From Pythium myriotylum (lineage: Eukaryota; Oomycota; Peronosporomycetes; Pythiales; Pythiaceae), in NCBI GenBank assembly GCA_023091665.1, contig JALJCQ010000018.1, positions 620,001 to 684,000 of the forward strand: 64,000 nucleotides of DNA, in the 5' to 3' direction. The stretch's first letter is position 1. Each line of letters opens with the position of its first letter. The notes under the pieces were generated by a model. That model was not told where the DNA came from, did no database searches, and saw only the letters and a list, made by a program, of their open reading frames with translations. The position numbers and the translations under genes are program-made. Shown piece after piece: positions 31,365-41,802 of this stretch.

Positions 31365-32090
31365 ATGGGCGGCGCGGCGTCGAAGCAGGCGGCGACCAAG
31401 GCCGCGAGCGCCGCTGCAAAGGCCACGGCAACAGCCTCGGCGTCCCAGGCGACGGCCTCGGCGGCTCCGCAGGCCGCGCGCGTCGTGCAGACCACGCTGT
31501 CTCCGGAGCAAATCGTCGGTGCGGCCAAGGCGGCCGAGGCCAAGCGCGCGGCCGACGTCGTGCGCAGCCCGAGCGCGCCGCCGCAGTTCGAGCTCATGGA
31601 GATGAACCAAGAGCTCTTGAAGGAGATGAGCCGCTTCCAGGACTTTGAACGCGTGCAGTTCTTGCAGCAGGACATGGACGGCTTCAAGAAGACCGCGAGC
31701 AGCTACCGCGTGCGCTCGAACGAGTTGGTGTCGTTGCCCACCGATCGCACCATGAACGCGACCAACATCGGCGAGTACGAGAAGATGGATGGGCGTGTGA
31801 CCAACCGCGACATGCGCTTCCTGCTGCGTCTCCACTACGAAGACCCGGAGAAGTGGGACAACGAGACGCTCGCGGCCCACTTCGGCCTCGACGCCAAGGT
31901 GCTCGCGAACGTGCTGGCCCACGTCGGCCCGCCGAACGTGCTCCGGCCGCTGGGCCCGACAGAGCACCCGCTGGGCATCTGGTACGACTCGCCGCAGGCC
32001 GCCGCGGCGCTGATCGCCGAGTTCTCGGCGCCCGCGTCGCTGCCGGCGACCTCGTCATCTTCGGCCACACAACCGATGCCTTCACCGTAG
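31365..32090 (+). CDS. Conserved hypothetical protein with HTH-like segment and N-terminal M-G-G-A-A-S
   Basis: Single exon, 241 residues. I do not recognise the family. The N-terminus M-G-G-A-A-S-K fits the N-myristoylation pattern (Gly2, Ser6). Residues about 5-60 are Ala-rich, then a charged helix (90-125) rich in Glu, Gln and Phe. A segment near 165-200 (with P-E-K-W-D-N-E-T-L-A-A-H-F) has a helix-turn-helix look, resembling short HTH segments in some mitochondrial proteins such as neugrin. The C-terminus is Ser/Pro/Ala-rich. Membrane attachment by myristate or mitochondrial import are both possible; neither is shown. Confidence 0.7.
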   Translation: MGGAASKQAATKAASAAAKATATASASQATASAAPQAARVVQTTLSPEQIVGAAKAAEAKRAADVVRSPSAPPQFELMEMNQELLKEMSRFQDFERVQFLQQDMDGFKKTASSYRVRSNELVSLPTDRTMNATNIGEYEKMDGRVTNRDMRFLLRLHYEDPEKWDNETLAAHFGLDAKVLANVLAHVGPPNVLRPLGPTEHPLGIWYDSPQAAAALIAEFSAPASLPATSSSSATQPMPSP

Positions 32091-32288
32091 TGCCCCATAA
32101 TAATAGACAACGCTGTTTGAAAAATAACCCGCAGGAAAACACCGATTATGGACTAATTAGGGACACAAATCCCTAAATGACGATTCTGGTGGTCATTTAC
32201 AACCGTAAACTACATGTCCCCACCCCCACCGCATGCGTGTGGTGAGCTCTTGTTCACCTGACCGCTGGAATCGAGCCCCGAGGACACC

Positions 32289-33150
32289 ATGAGCAAGTGG
32301 CAGCCCTTCAAGCCCTTCACGTACTCGAGCCTCCTGCCCGACCACATCCGCCAGCGCGTACGTAGATGTGCTAGTCGAATGCGCCGGACGCTGCGCTTTC
32401 GAATGGTGCCTCGTGCGCCGCGAGACGCCGTCGGGAAGCCGTCGAATCCTCTTCCGAGTCTCACCCTCGTTGTGTTGTCTCCTCTTCGCGAGTAGCTCCG
32501 CGAGCTGCTGGTGTACGTGGAGCAGACCGGCACGAAGCAGCCGTTCCAGTCGCCGCAGGCGAGCGACTACCGTCAGCCGTCGCCCACGAGCCAGACCAAG
32601 GAGATCCACGTGCCGTCCAGCGAGAGCAAGGCCGCCGTGTACAACACCCAGTACTACACGCGCGACATCCGCCGCTTCAAGTTCCCCACGGAAGTCGGCA
32701 TGCACCCGTCGCTCGGCTACGAGAAGCCGGCGGAGCTGCCTGAGGGCGTGAGCAAGGGATCGCCTGGCAACAAGGTACGCTGCTTGATAGTTGTAGGAAT
32801 CGTCAACGTCCTCAAGCCGGAGAGCTCATCCGCCTTGCCTGCTCTTAGAACCCTGCTGTGTTCCGCTTCGATCCTACGGGCACGCGCTCGGCCATGACGA
32901 CGACCCACGGTACGATCTCGTTATCAAGCATTTCTCTCCTCTGTATGAGGCTCACTGACCTGTTCTATGTGGCGTAGCCGCTCGTGACCAGTTGATCCTG
33001 TCCCACGTCTCGACGCACAACGTCCGCTTCGCCTGGGAGCCCAAGGAGGAGGAGATCTTGAAGGAGTGCGAAGCCAAGAGCATCCCGCCGGTGCCGGGCC
33101 AGCCGTTCGAGTGGGACCTGCCGGACATTTCGCGTGTGCGTCGCTGGTAA
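32289..33150 (+). CDS. Conserved hypothetical 193-residue protein (four exons)
   Basis: Exons 32289-32357, 32496-32774, 32849-32909 and 32978-33150; introns of 138, 74 and 68 bases, all GT-AG, phases consistent (582 bases). No membrane segment or signal peptide is seen. It is rich in Pro, Tyr, Phe and basic residues, with a Y-Y-T-R-D-I-R-R-F motif in exon 2 and a Trp-rich C-terminus (F-A-W-E-P-K and V-R-R-W at the end). I do not recognise the family. Good splice phases and coding composition support a real gene. A small structural subunit of a larger complex is one possibility. Confidence 0.78.
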
Positions 33151-33498
33151 TTTCGCTCGCCGCCACCTGCGAGCACTCAAAATGCCTCTTCCGTCTCCTC
33201 GCACGAGTGATAGCGTCGTGTCCGTCGGTCGTGCGTGGAGGAACCCCTCGTACACTCTAAATGAACGCCTCCTCTAACGCCAGCTTGCCTCGTTCTCATG
33301 CCATCTCGTTCTGTTTTACGCAGGTTCCTGCAATAATTAATTCATTCACTAGCCAACGTTAGCTTCCATTATCACAGGTTATAATTCTACAATACAGGAT
33401 CCTATCTCACAGAAGAGGTATTCTCGACCCAGACACCGGACCTCTGTTGTGTGTATTTTTGAAGTTTCTCGCGTGCCCATCAGAACCGAGAGAAGCCC
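33151..33498. other. Gene-free spacer
   Basis: About 350 bases between two plus-strand genes, AT-richer than its surroundings after 33300. It should contain the terminator of the left gene and the promoter of the FN3 gene. No clear motif was found. Confidence 0.5.
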
Positions 33499-34808
33499 AT
33501 GGCGTCCTTCACCGTGCTGCCCGAGATCCCCGTGCTCCCGGCGCCCGAGGCCGTGGCCAAGACCGACAAGTCGGTCACGCTCAAGCTCAAGATCGAGCTC
33601 GCCAACTCGGCCGAGACCAAGTACAAGTTCCAGGTCGCCTACAGCGAGCACGGCTACGTCTACTACTCGTGGTACGAGTCGGACCTCTTCTCCTCGCGCC
33701 TCTGGCCCGTCAAGGGGCTCCAGCCCAACTCGGTGTGTGCTGACGAGAGACACGAGAACGCACTCGCATCGTGACTGACGTGTGTTGGTTTGAAAGAACT
33801 ACGTGTTCAAGGCGCGTGTCGTGCGCGAGGAGACGCGCCAGTGCGGCGAGTGGTCGCCGCTCACGGGCTACGTGCGCACGTTCACGGAGGAAGAGGACGC
33901 CAAGCGCGCCGGCACGGTCTTTGAACATGTAAGGAGTTGTGTGTTGTGTGTGCTGAGAGAGGGGATCGCAGACTGACTCGTGGTGGCGGCGCAGGCGCTG
34001 CGTCTCGAGCGAGAACAGAAGACGGCGCTCAAGGGCCAGATCTCCAAACTCACGTCCATGTGCGTGATGTGTTTTGATACGTTTTCTGGGTTGAAACATT
34101 GAGGCTCACTCGCGGGGTTTTGGCAGGCTCGACGAGCAGAAGCAGCCAGCGAAGACGAATGTCAAGATCCACGAGGATATGATGTCGAGTCGCCGCATCA
34201 TCGACACGAACATGCAGCGTCTCCAGTCGGAGCTCAGCATGCAGGCGGCCGCACTGCAGGCCATCAAGGCCCAGCGTCAAGCGGATGAGCAGATGATCCA
34301 CGACCTGCTTAACGAACAGGAAAACCTGCGTTCCCAGCAGAGCCAACAGAAGGACAGCGCCAAGTACGAGGTCGAGATGCAGATCCTCCGCGAGCAACTC
34401 GCCAAGAACGAGGCAGCACTGGCTAAGCATCAGGCGCAAGTAATGGCAAGCCATGATCAGATCTCGACCTACGAGGCCTCGCTGGAGGCGAAGAAGGCCG
34501 AGATCCGCCAGAAGGAAGAGGAAGTCGAGAAGCTTATGGCCGACTGCAACCGCATGATGCAGGAGCAGGCTGACGCGGCTGCCGTCAAGCAACTCGAGAT
34601 CGAGGATGCCCTCATGGAGGCCAAGACATCGCTCGAGCAGCAGCTTGACATCAACACGTACCTGCGCGATGAAGTCACTCGCCTCCGCGAAGAGAACCAC
34701 CACCTGAAGAACCAGATCCAAGAGATGGACTCAGAGATCGCGCCTAAGCTCATGCGCCTCGAGGATGAGAACGAATCGCTTCGTGCGGCGCTTGCTCGAA
34801 GAGGCTAA
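33499..34808 (+). CDS. Fibronectin type III plus coiled-coil protein
   Basis: Exons 33499-33732, 33797-33928, 33995-34059 and 34127-34808 (introns of 64, 66 and 67 bases), 370 residues. Residues 1-115 form one FN3-like beta-sandwich with the typical Trp/Tyr pattern (Y-Y-S-W-Y and a strand ending in A-R-V-V). From about 125 to the end the protein is a long coiled coil rich in Gln, Glu and Lys with heptads. It is cytosolic, with no signal or membrane segment, and probably a cytoskeletal or ciliary scaffold. The partner is unknown. Confidence 0.82.
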
Positions 34809-35404
34809 ATATGCAATTTGCGAAGCAGAGCACTTTGAATTCGCTTCACATCCTTTCATTTTGCAATCAGATAAATCTTTGAATGAACCACAATATGTAT
34901 GAGAGACAACACTGGACTTATGTCTCAAATCTTTCATATTTCTGAATGTCCTACTGCGCGGAAACGCACGCATGGTGAGCCCTCACCCTACACGTCCGAC
35001 GCTCCAATGCTCTACTATCTACTCTTTGACTTGGTTCACGCGATCGAAAATGGTACCTCGCCATAAAAGCCGATCCGACCAGCTTTTCCAAGGCCTCGCC
35101 TTCAAGTCTTGTTCCTACTGGGGAGATTCGTTCTCGTTTGATCCATCGTCTGCTTACCTTCACCTCCTCTTACTCCTCTCGTGTGTTTGTCGCCGTTGTT
35201 CTCCCTTCACCATCCTTTACCTTTGTTCGGAAAGTCGTGTCGCTGCTTCCGAGTCTAGAGCAGCGCTTGCCTCCCCAGCATACGTCGCCGTGTCCTCACT
35301 GGTGAAAGCGGTGTGACTCAACAGGTGCGTCACTGCTGGTGCGAAGAAACCAGCATAATGGTCGCCTGGACCTTCTTGACCCTCGATCGACTCCATCCCG
35401 AGGT
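34809..35404. other. Gene-free convergent spacer
   Basis: Lies between the 3' ends of the FN3 gene (plus) and SMG7 (minus). Pyrimidine-rich around 35150-35220. A 114-codon frame at 34972 has no protein-like features and is not called. Confidence 0.6.
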
Positions 35405-38137
35405 CTACGGGTTGGCGAACGGGTTGCGCGTGAAGAATTGCTGCTGCTGCGAGCGTGCATGCGCATCATCCACGTTCTGTCGCACAGGCGATGTCGTCGC
35501 TCCAAATCCAGGGGGAGTGGCCGTTCCAAATCCTGGAGGTGGCGCCGCGCGCGAGGCACCAGCTGACGCTGAGCGGGTAGTCGGCAGTGGCGGAATGCCC
35601 GAGGTGGGAGGTGCTGCCGGAAGTGTCTTTGACGTTGTGAGCGACGGTGCACCGAATAGAGCACTGAGACTCGACTCTTTCTGCTGGTACAGCGAGCTTT
35701 CACGTTCGATTGCTGCAAGATCATCCATATCGCCGAACAGACCACTATGACGGCTACTCGACTGCGTTGAGTCGCTCGTGAATGCACCTGACAGCGAGGT
35801 AACCGAGGGATTCGCCGTCTGGCTCGCAGTGTTGCCCCACCCCGACGATAAGAAACCTTGGCCAGAGAACGCGCTCTGACCCGAGAGTCCACCACCGCCG
35901 AGGTTGCCGAACGAATGGAAACCGGAGTAGCCGAGCGCCGATCCAATTGCGCCACTGTCCGTAGTACCGCCTGGTGCCGATGCGAACGAACCGAACACCG
36001 AGCTCGGCGATGATAACGAAAGCCGTGGCTGAGGAGCAGAAGGCTGCAGCTGCGGCCCGGAAGCGAAAGTCGACGAGTTCGCTCCAAGGTTGAAGGGATC
36101 CGACCCAAATGAAGTCGAGAGCGGACCACCGAGGAGCGAGTTCGCCGAGCCACCAAGTGCGCTGCTGCCTTGGCCACGCGGCTGCGACGGAGTCAACGCC
36201 GGGGACGGCTGGTACACGATGATCTCATCCTCGAAGTCGTCAGCCGCGCTGTTCTGTACGGAGCCACCATTCGCACACTGTGAAGGGGCCGTCGGAGCGA
36301 CACCAAAAAGCCCCATGCTCGAGTTGGACGGGGGGCTGATAGAGAAACCATTCGAAATACCCGACACGACCGAAGGCGATGTGGAAAATTGGCCCTTGTA
36401 CTGGTAGAGCAGCGGATTGCCTTCGTAGTCTTCGCAAAGAAAACGTGCGAAACGGTGCACGTTCCACACTCGAGTCTTCCACGCGTCTTGGTCCGAGAGT
36501 ACAGGAGCAGTCGGCGCCGAAGAGTTCGGATTCGCTGCGCTTGCGGCAAGATCATCGCGCCACTTGTTCGCAGAACCAGCGTCCACTAGCGCCGACAGCG
36601 GCTTGAAACCGCGAAGCTCGACGTTTTCTTTCAGCTGAAGCTGCAGCTCGGTCAGTGCTTGGTCACTGTCGCTACCTGCAGCCCGAATCACGGCCTGGAT
36701 CTTGCTGTGGTTCAACAGTTTAACCAGACTCTCGAACAGCTCCTTGGCAAACCGTTTGCACAGATCTGTGTCATTGGAGCGGCCGATCATAGCGTCGATC
36801 TCATCAAGGAACGTGGTGTTGTACCGCAAAAAGTCAAAGAACGTTGACACAGCACCAAGCAATCGTAACGCGTTGGGCAGCGAAGCCGCTTGCGATCCAT
36901 TGGTCGAAGTAGCGCCATTCTCAGCCTTCCTGGCGTCCATTCCGGGAAACTCACTCACCAAGAAGTCCATGACGACCGCGACAACGCGTAGCGAGAGACG
37001 CAGCGCGTCGTCCGAGGCTGACGTGCCCACAGCGCGCACAACACAGAAGATGTTGGTGACTACGAGTTTGAGGAGTAGTGCGTCACCGACGATGCCTGTT
37101 GCGAGCAGCGTCGTGAGGTCCTTCATAAGCAAAGACTCCATTTCTTTCGAGTACACGGGTACAACCGACGACGACGACGGCGGCGCCGATGCATCGCGCG
37201 TCGCAAGAGAGAAAAGGATGCCGTGCATGCGCGTAAGCCGATGGAGGAAGCTCTTGAGGTACGCCGATTTGTCCTTGGAGTTGGAGTTCGCGGTGACGAG
37301 CGCTGTGGTGGGCGGCGCGAGCGGGCGTTGGCGACTGCGCTCGAAGAGAAGCGCGAGGTTCTCCTCGGCCGTCGCGAACGGCTGCGCGAGCAGCAGGCTG
37401 CGGCAGTAGCGGTAGACGGCGACAGTCTCGGCCTCAACATACGTGGCGAGCACGGCGAGCTGGTTGTGCGGGTTGCCGTTCTCCGGGATGACAGCGAGCG
37501 CCTTGTGGTAGAAGCTCTCGGCCGAGGCAAAGTTCTTCTTGGCCTTTTGGCTGTGGAGCTCGCGGTAGCGCGCGAGGTCTCCGAGGAAGACGAGGCATCG
37601 GTGGAGGCTCGCGCGGCACTTGTCCGTGTTGAGCTGAGTCTCGGCGGTGCCTGGCGCCGCGGCACCGCCGGCGATGCGGCTCACGCGGTGCTGCAGGAGC
37701 CACTTGGTGAAGGCCGCGCGCAGACTCTCGTAAAAGGCCGAGGCGTCGTTGAGAAAGGCCTGGAACTCGAGCGAGACGCGCGCAAAGTGTTCGCGCACCG
37801 AGCGGTCCGAGGCCGGCGCGGCGGCGTACTTGCGGATGCGCCGGCGAAAGTCCTCGATGCGCTTGTAGAAGCAGGGCTTCCAGAGCACCTGCTCGACCTC
37901 GCGCTGCGCCGCGAAGGTGGGCGAGGCCTGCGCGAGCGCGCGCGCGCTGTCCACGAGCCGCTCGCGCAGCGCGTTGGCGTCGGCGGCGTTCAGCGGGTTG
38001 GCGCGCAGCAGCTCGCGCAGCTGCTTCTCGAGGTCGACGATGTCGCTGCACCAGAGAGAGCGAGACGCCTCAGGGACGCGTCGTGCAAGGGAGGAGCAGA
38101 GGGCCACGTACCGGTAGAGACGCCGCGGGTCGGCCAT
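35405..38137 (-). CDS. SMG7/EST1-type nonsense-mediated decay factor
   Basis: Single exon, 910 residues. Residues 1-160 and about 180-300 form the EST1/SMG5-7 14-3-3-like TPR module, with the signature R-Y-R-E-L then A-x-x-F-Y-H-K-A and G-N-P-H-N-Q-L-A. An EST1 DNA/RNA-binding-type helical domain continues to about 560. The C-terminal third is disordered, rich in Ser, Gly, Pro, Phe and N-P-F, ending R-N-P-F-A-N-P. In the family the 14-3-3-like domain binds phosphorylated UPF1 and the C-terminal region recruits mRNA decay enzymes; no PIN domain is present, so it is SMG7-like rather than SMG6-like. ATG 38137 was chosen over an upstream non-ATG extension. EST1 telomerase function cannot be excluded. 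Confidence 0.85.
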   Translation of the reverse strand: MADPRRLYRYVALCSSLARRVPEASRSLWCSDIVDLEKQLRELLRANPLNAADANALRERLVDSARALAQASPTFAAQREVEQVLWKPCFYKRIEDFRRRIRKYAAAPASDRSVREHFARVSLEFQAFLNDASAFYESLRAAFTKWLLQHRVSRIAGGAAAPGTAETQLNTDKCRASLHRCLVFLGDLARYRELHSQKAKKNFASAESFYHKALAVIPENGNPHNQLAVLATYVEAETVAVYRYCRSLLLAQPFATAEENLALLFERSRQRPLAPPTTALVTANSNSKDKSAYLKSFLHRLTRMHGILFSLATRDASAPPSSSSVVPVYSKEMESLLMKDLTTLLATGIVGDALLLKLVVTNIFCVVRAVGTSASDDALRLSLRVVAVVMDFLVSEFPGMDARKAENGATSTNGSQAASLPNALRLLGAVSTFFDFLRYNTTFLDEIDAMIGRSNDTDLCKRFAKELFESLVKLLNHSKIQAVIRAAGSDSDQALTELQLQLKENVELRGFKPLSALVDAGSANKWRDDLAASAANPNSSAPTAPVLSDQDAWKTRVWNVHRFARFLCEDYEGNPLLYQYKGQFSTSPSVVSGISNGFSISPPSNSSMGLFGVAPTAPSQCANGGSVQNSAADDFEDEIIVYQPSPALTPSQPRGQGSSALGGSANSLLGGPLSTSFGSDPFNLGANSSTFASGPQLQPSAPQPRLSLSSPSSVFGSFASAPGGTTDSGAIGSALGYSGFHSFGNLGGGGLSGQSAFSGQGFLSSGWGNTASQTANPSVTSLSGAFTSDSTQSSSRHSGLFGDMDDLAAIERESSLYQQKESSLSALFGAPSLTTSKTLPAAPPTSGIPPLPTTRSASAGASRAAPPPGFGTATPPGFGATTSPVRQNVDDAHARSQQQQFFTRNPFANP

Positions 38138-38384
38138 GCTGCTCGGGTCTCTCGTCGTCGGTTGTGGCGTCGTCGGCACGAGAGCATGCCGCGGCGGCGA
38201 GCCGAGCGAGGGAGGGCGGCGGGTTTCAGGACACGGGAAGGGAAGCCTCGGCTCACATTCGTGGCCCCAAATAGAGGAAGCGTGCTGCTAAATCAGTGGA
38301 AACTGCCTCAAAAGAACTTCAATGTACTGAGATTACAGACAGGATATTCGTTGGGTGGCGAGCGCGACTCGGACGCAAAATCCG

Positions 38385-39522
38385 ATGGGCCTGACGGTGG
38401 GACTTGGCCGCGCGACGGCGCTGCGCCGCGCGCTCGCGACGCGCTCGCGGCGCTTCGTGCAGCAGGACGCGGCCAGGGCGCCCGCGCAGCCGCCCGCGGA
38501 CGAGGAGCCGCCCAAGTACAAGCCGGGCTTCTTCAGCCGCAACCCGGGCGTCGTGCTCGGCGGCATCGTGCTCGGCATCGGGCTCTACGTCTACCGCAGC
38601 TCGCGCGGCAAGAAGAACTTCGAGGCCATGCAGCTGCCGATCGCCGATGCGGCCGTCATCTCGCCGTACGAGGCCTGGGAGCTGCGGAGCTCCAACGAGA
38701 TCACGTACGGAATTTGTCGATGTGGCGGGAGATTGTAAACAGAGCGGGACGCTGATGCTGAGGGTCACGGTGTGCAGGCCAGAGATCTACAACTCCGTGC
38801 GCGCAGGCGTGTTCAACGCGTTCTCCAGCGGCAAGGCCGCGATCTCGCAGTTCGACCGGTACTTGGGCTACAAGCTCGCCGAGCCGTGCCCACAGGGACT
38901 CAACAAGGCTGTACGTTGGTGCCGGTGGATCGTTAGTTGAGTCTCTCTTGAGCTGACAGGTGCTGTGGTTGTGGACAGTACCACCTTGAACGCGTGCTGC
39001 TGAGTTTGAAGAAGGACGAGGAGCAGAAGAGCGACGTCGACGCGCTCATGGTCGCGTTCTCCATGGCTGTCAAGGGCGGCGTGGACGAGCGACTGCGCTG
39101 CCTCTTCGATCTCGCTGCGCGCGAGTCAGCTTCGACTGCTGCCGAAGACGAAAAGACCATCTCACAGCCTGAGCTCGAGCGTCTCCTCGGTGAGTTCATA
39201 CCGGTGGCTATGCCTCCTTCTCTCGCTCGATCGCTAACGCTCTGCAGAACTGCTCATGGAGACGTACCAGATCCCGTCGGAGAAGCGAATCCATCCTGTT
39301 GTGGAGGAGAAATACCCGATTCAGCAATACAAAGAGGCGACGCCTTTCGAGATGCTGCAGGCCGCCGTCCAGGCACAAGTAGACGCCAAGGTCATCTCGT
39401 CGGAAGAGGCCAACGCACGCACTCACTACACGTTCGAGGCCTTCTCGCAGATCATGACGGGCAAGGTCGTTTGTTTGTGGGGCGAGTGCTTTGCTAACTC
39501 GAAGAAGCGTATGAAGAGCTAG
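38385..39522 (+). CDS. Single-pass membrane protein with EF-hand-like domain
   Basis: Exons 38385-38704, 38778-38910, 38979-39189 and 39248-39522 (introns of 73, 68 and 58 bases), 312 residues. The N-terminus is basic and Arg-rich (residues 1-25), as in mitochondrial presequences, followed by one hydrophobic helix at about 58-73. The rest is helical, with EF-hand-like spacing near the exon 3/4 junction but no complete calcium loop. The family is not recognised. The final 20 residues may be intron read-through: GTCG at 39468 and an AG at 39537 could define another small intron. Membrane location inside mitochondria is an inference. Confidence 0.72.
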
Positions 39523-39578
39523 ATAACATGTATCGCAGATGGAACTATCACTGGTCCTCTGATCAAACGTACTTTATC

Positions 39579-40537
39579 TCACGGCGCGCTCTCTCCGGTG
39601 CCGCGAGTGTGAGACCTTGACTTTTCCAAGTTGGTGAGGCGCATGATCGGGTGAGCTTCCACTTCATTCATCTCTTGGAGCACCTTATTTCGAAGCGAGA
39701 TGGCGTTAGAACAATCTGCCACCATGATGTGATGCTCCTTCCAACGAAAAGCTCACCTTCGCTGCGCTATACCGAAGCTGGTGGAACTGCTTCATCGGCA
39801 CCTTGACGATGCGTTGCTTGTGGTCGCTCGTGACGATGCGCATAAGAACGTACGGAGGAGCCACGTGCCTGCATCAGCCGTCATGAGTCAACCAACCACG
39901 AAGTCGCCCCTGGATACATGGGCCTACCAGCTCATATGCTCCAACCTGTTGAGCTTGAGACCGCTGCCAGTGGCGCTGGCTCGCAGCGCCGTCCAGTGGG
40001 TCCGTAGCGTCTTGATGAACGCGAGTCGGAAGCCCTCGGGCAGTCTCTGCACCAGCGCATCCTGCTGAGCCGCCGCGTCGCGCTGCATCGCCGACAGCTG
40101 GTCAGCGCTATCACCGGAGGCGCTAGCTCGCGGCGCCTCGTCCACGAGAAACGCCATGTTTTCTCGGACAGCCACTTCGATGACCTCCTGGATCGCGAAC
40201 ACGAGCGATAGCATCCTCTGCTCGTCCTGAGACCACTCGTCAAGCCACGACTCTGCCACAGAACCCTCCTGCACCACTCGCACCTGCTCGCTCTTGTACT
40301 GCTCTCGCACAGCATCCCAGTCGATCGCGTTCTCGGCCTGCACAGAACCCACCCAGGCGCGTCAGCTCGTCCTCCTTCGAGCCTCGTCGGTGTACTGAGT
40401 TAGCTCACGTTCGGCTGCGCGAGCGCCACGGCCACGGCCGCGACCGCGTCGAAGCGCGAGTCCAGGAAGCGCGAGAGCTCTTCGTCCGCCAGCAGCGCGC
40501 CCCAGGCGTCGGCGGCCGCCGCGAACGCCGCGCTCAT
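39579..40537 (-). CDS. COMM-domain (COMMD) protein
   Basis: Four minus-strand exons: 40537-40409, 40337-39946, 39868-39757 and 39683-39579; introns of 71, 77 and 73 bases, all GT-AG and phase consistent (738 bases), 245 residues. The C-terminal third reads as a COMM domain: a beta-rich stretch with V-L-M-R-I-V-T-S-D, then Q-F-H-Q-L-R-Y-S-A-A-K-V-L-Q-E-M spanning the last intron, and H-P-I-M-R-L. The N-terminal helical part resembles the HN domain of COMMD proteins. The family forms the Commander complex with CCDC22 and CCDC93 for endosomal recycling. The subtype is not resolved. It shares a 251-base divergent promoter with SF3B4. Confidence 0.87.
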
Positions 40538-40788
40538 CCGACGCGAGCTTCTTTCCAGCGAACGAACGGTGCTTCAAGATACAGTACTCATTTCGCAGCA
40601 GGTCCGTAACTGTAATTATAAGATAATTAAAGTCTTTTTGACTGCATTTAGGCGAAATAAAGGTATTATGATATAATAAAAAGATAGAAAACTGTGTACA
40701 TATGTAAATAGTCTTGGCGGAATCCTCGCGAGTGTGACATTGGGCGGGCCGTCCACTCGGCACACATACAGCAAGACGACGAGCGAGC

Positions 40789-41643
40789 ATGTCGGCGCAG
40801 ATCGAGCAGCGCAACCAGGACGCGACGGTGTACGTGGGCAACCTGGACGACCGCGTGACGGACGAGCTGCTCTGGGAGCTCATGGTGCAGGCCGGCTCCG
40901 TTATCAACGTGCACATGCCCACGGACAAGGTCACGAACCGCCACCAGAACTACGGCTTCGTCGAGTTCCGCACCGAGGAGTGCGCCGACTACGCCATCAA
41001 GATCATGAACATGGTGCAGCTCTTCGGCAAGGTCATCCGCGTCAAGAAGGCCTCGCAGGACCGCAAGAACCTCGACGTCGGCGCCAACCTCTTCATCGGC
41101 AACCTCGACCTCGAGGTCGACGAGAAGCTGCTCTACGACACCTTCTCGGCCTTCGGCGGCATCATCGAGACGCCCAAGATCATGCGCGACCCGGACACCA
41201 AGGTCTCGCGCGGCTTCGGCTTCATCAGCTACGACTGCTTCGAGGCCTCGGACCTCGCGATCGAGTGCATGAACGGCCAGTACCTGAGTAACCGGCAGAT
41301 CGTCGTGCAGTACGCGTTCAAGCGCGACAGCAAGGGCGAGCGCCACGGCTCCGAGGCCGAGCGCCTGCTGGCGCAGAGTAACCCGAACAGGCTCAAGCCC
41401 AACACACGCTTCCTTGCGGGCGACGCCATGATGATGGGAGCCGGCTACGGCGTGCCCCCACCGCCGCCCATGGCCATGAGCATGGGCGTACCGGCTGCTT
41501 ACGGGGCCGTGCCAGGAGGATACATGGCACCACCACCACCACCGCCACCGGCAGCCATGGGAATGGGTGTGACGAGCATGCCCGGTATGAACGGCGCCGG
41601 CGTACCCCCACCGCCGCCGCCGCCACCGATGCGTTACGCGTAA
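40789..41643 (+). CDS. SF3B4: Splicing factor 3b subunit 4 (SF3B4/SAP49)
   Basis: Single exon, 284 residues. Two RRMs at about 12-90 and 100-180: RNP2 V-Y-V-G-N-L and L-F-I-G-N-L, RNP1 N-Y-G-F-V-E-F and R-G-F-G-F-I-S-Y. The C-terminal ~75 residues are Gly/Met/Pro-rich with poly-Pro runs, as in other SF3B4 proteins but shorter than in animals. It is part of the SF3b complex in U2 snRNP and contacts pre-mRNA near the branch site and SF3B2. Nuclear. Strong GC-rich codon use, suggesting high expression. Confidence 0.95.
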   Translation: MSAQIEQRNQDATVYVGNLDDRVTDELLWELMVQAGSVINVHMPTDKVTNRHQNYGFVEFRTEECADYAIKIMNMVQLFGKVIRVKKASQDRKNLDVGANLFIGNLDLEVDEKLLYDTFSAFGGIIETPKIMRDPDTKVSRGFGFISYDCFEASDLAIECMNGQYLSNRQIVVQYAFKRDSKGERHGSEAERLLAQSNPNRLKPNTRFLAGDAMMMGAGYGVPPPPPMAMSMGVPAAYGAVPGGYMAPPPPPPPAAMGMGVTSMPGMNGAGVPPPPPPPPMRYA

Positions 41644-41802
41644 TATATTCTTACCCTTTTCTGAGCGAGCAAAACCGAAAGCTCTCAAGAACTGGTTCGT
41701 GTGGATGAACAAAAGTTTAGTTGTTTTGATAGAGCTAATGGATCCACGAGAAGGCAAAACTGAAGTCGGCTCCTAACGAGAGAGATCGTGAGTTTTGCAT
41801 AC

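Noticed and set aside
34972..35316. 114-codon plus-strand frame between the FN3 gene and SMG7
   Set aside because: Low complexity, no domain, and it sits in convergent 3' flanks.
37223..38755. 510-codon plus-strand frame opposite SMG7
   Set aside because: An antisense shadow that runs through two real genes in the wrong frame.
39468..39556. Extra last exon for the membrane/EF-hand-like gene
   Set aside because: The donor GTCGTT is weak and the added exon would be only a few codons; noted as an alternative end only.
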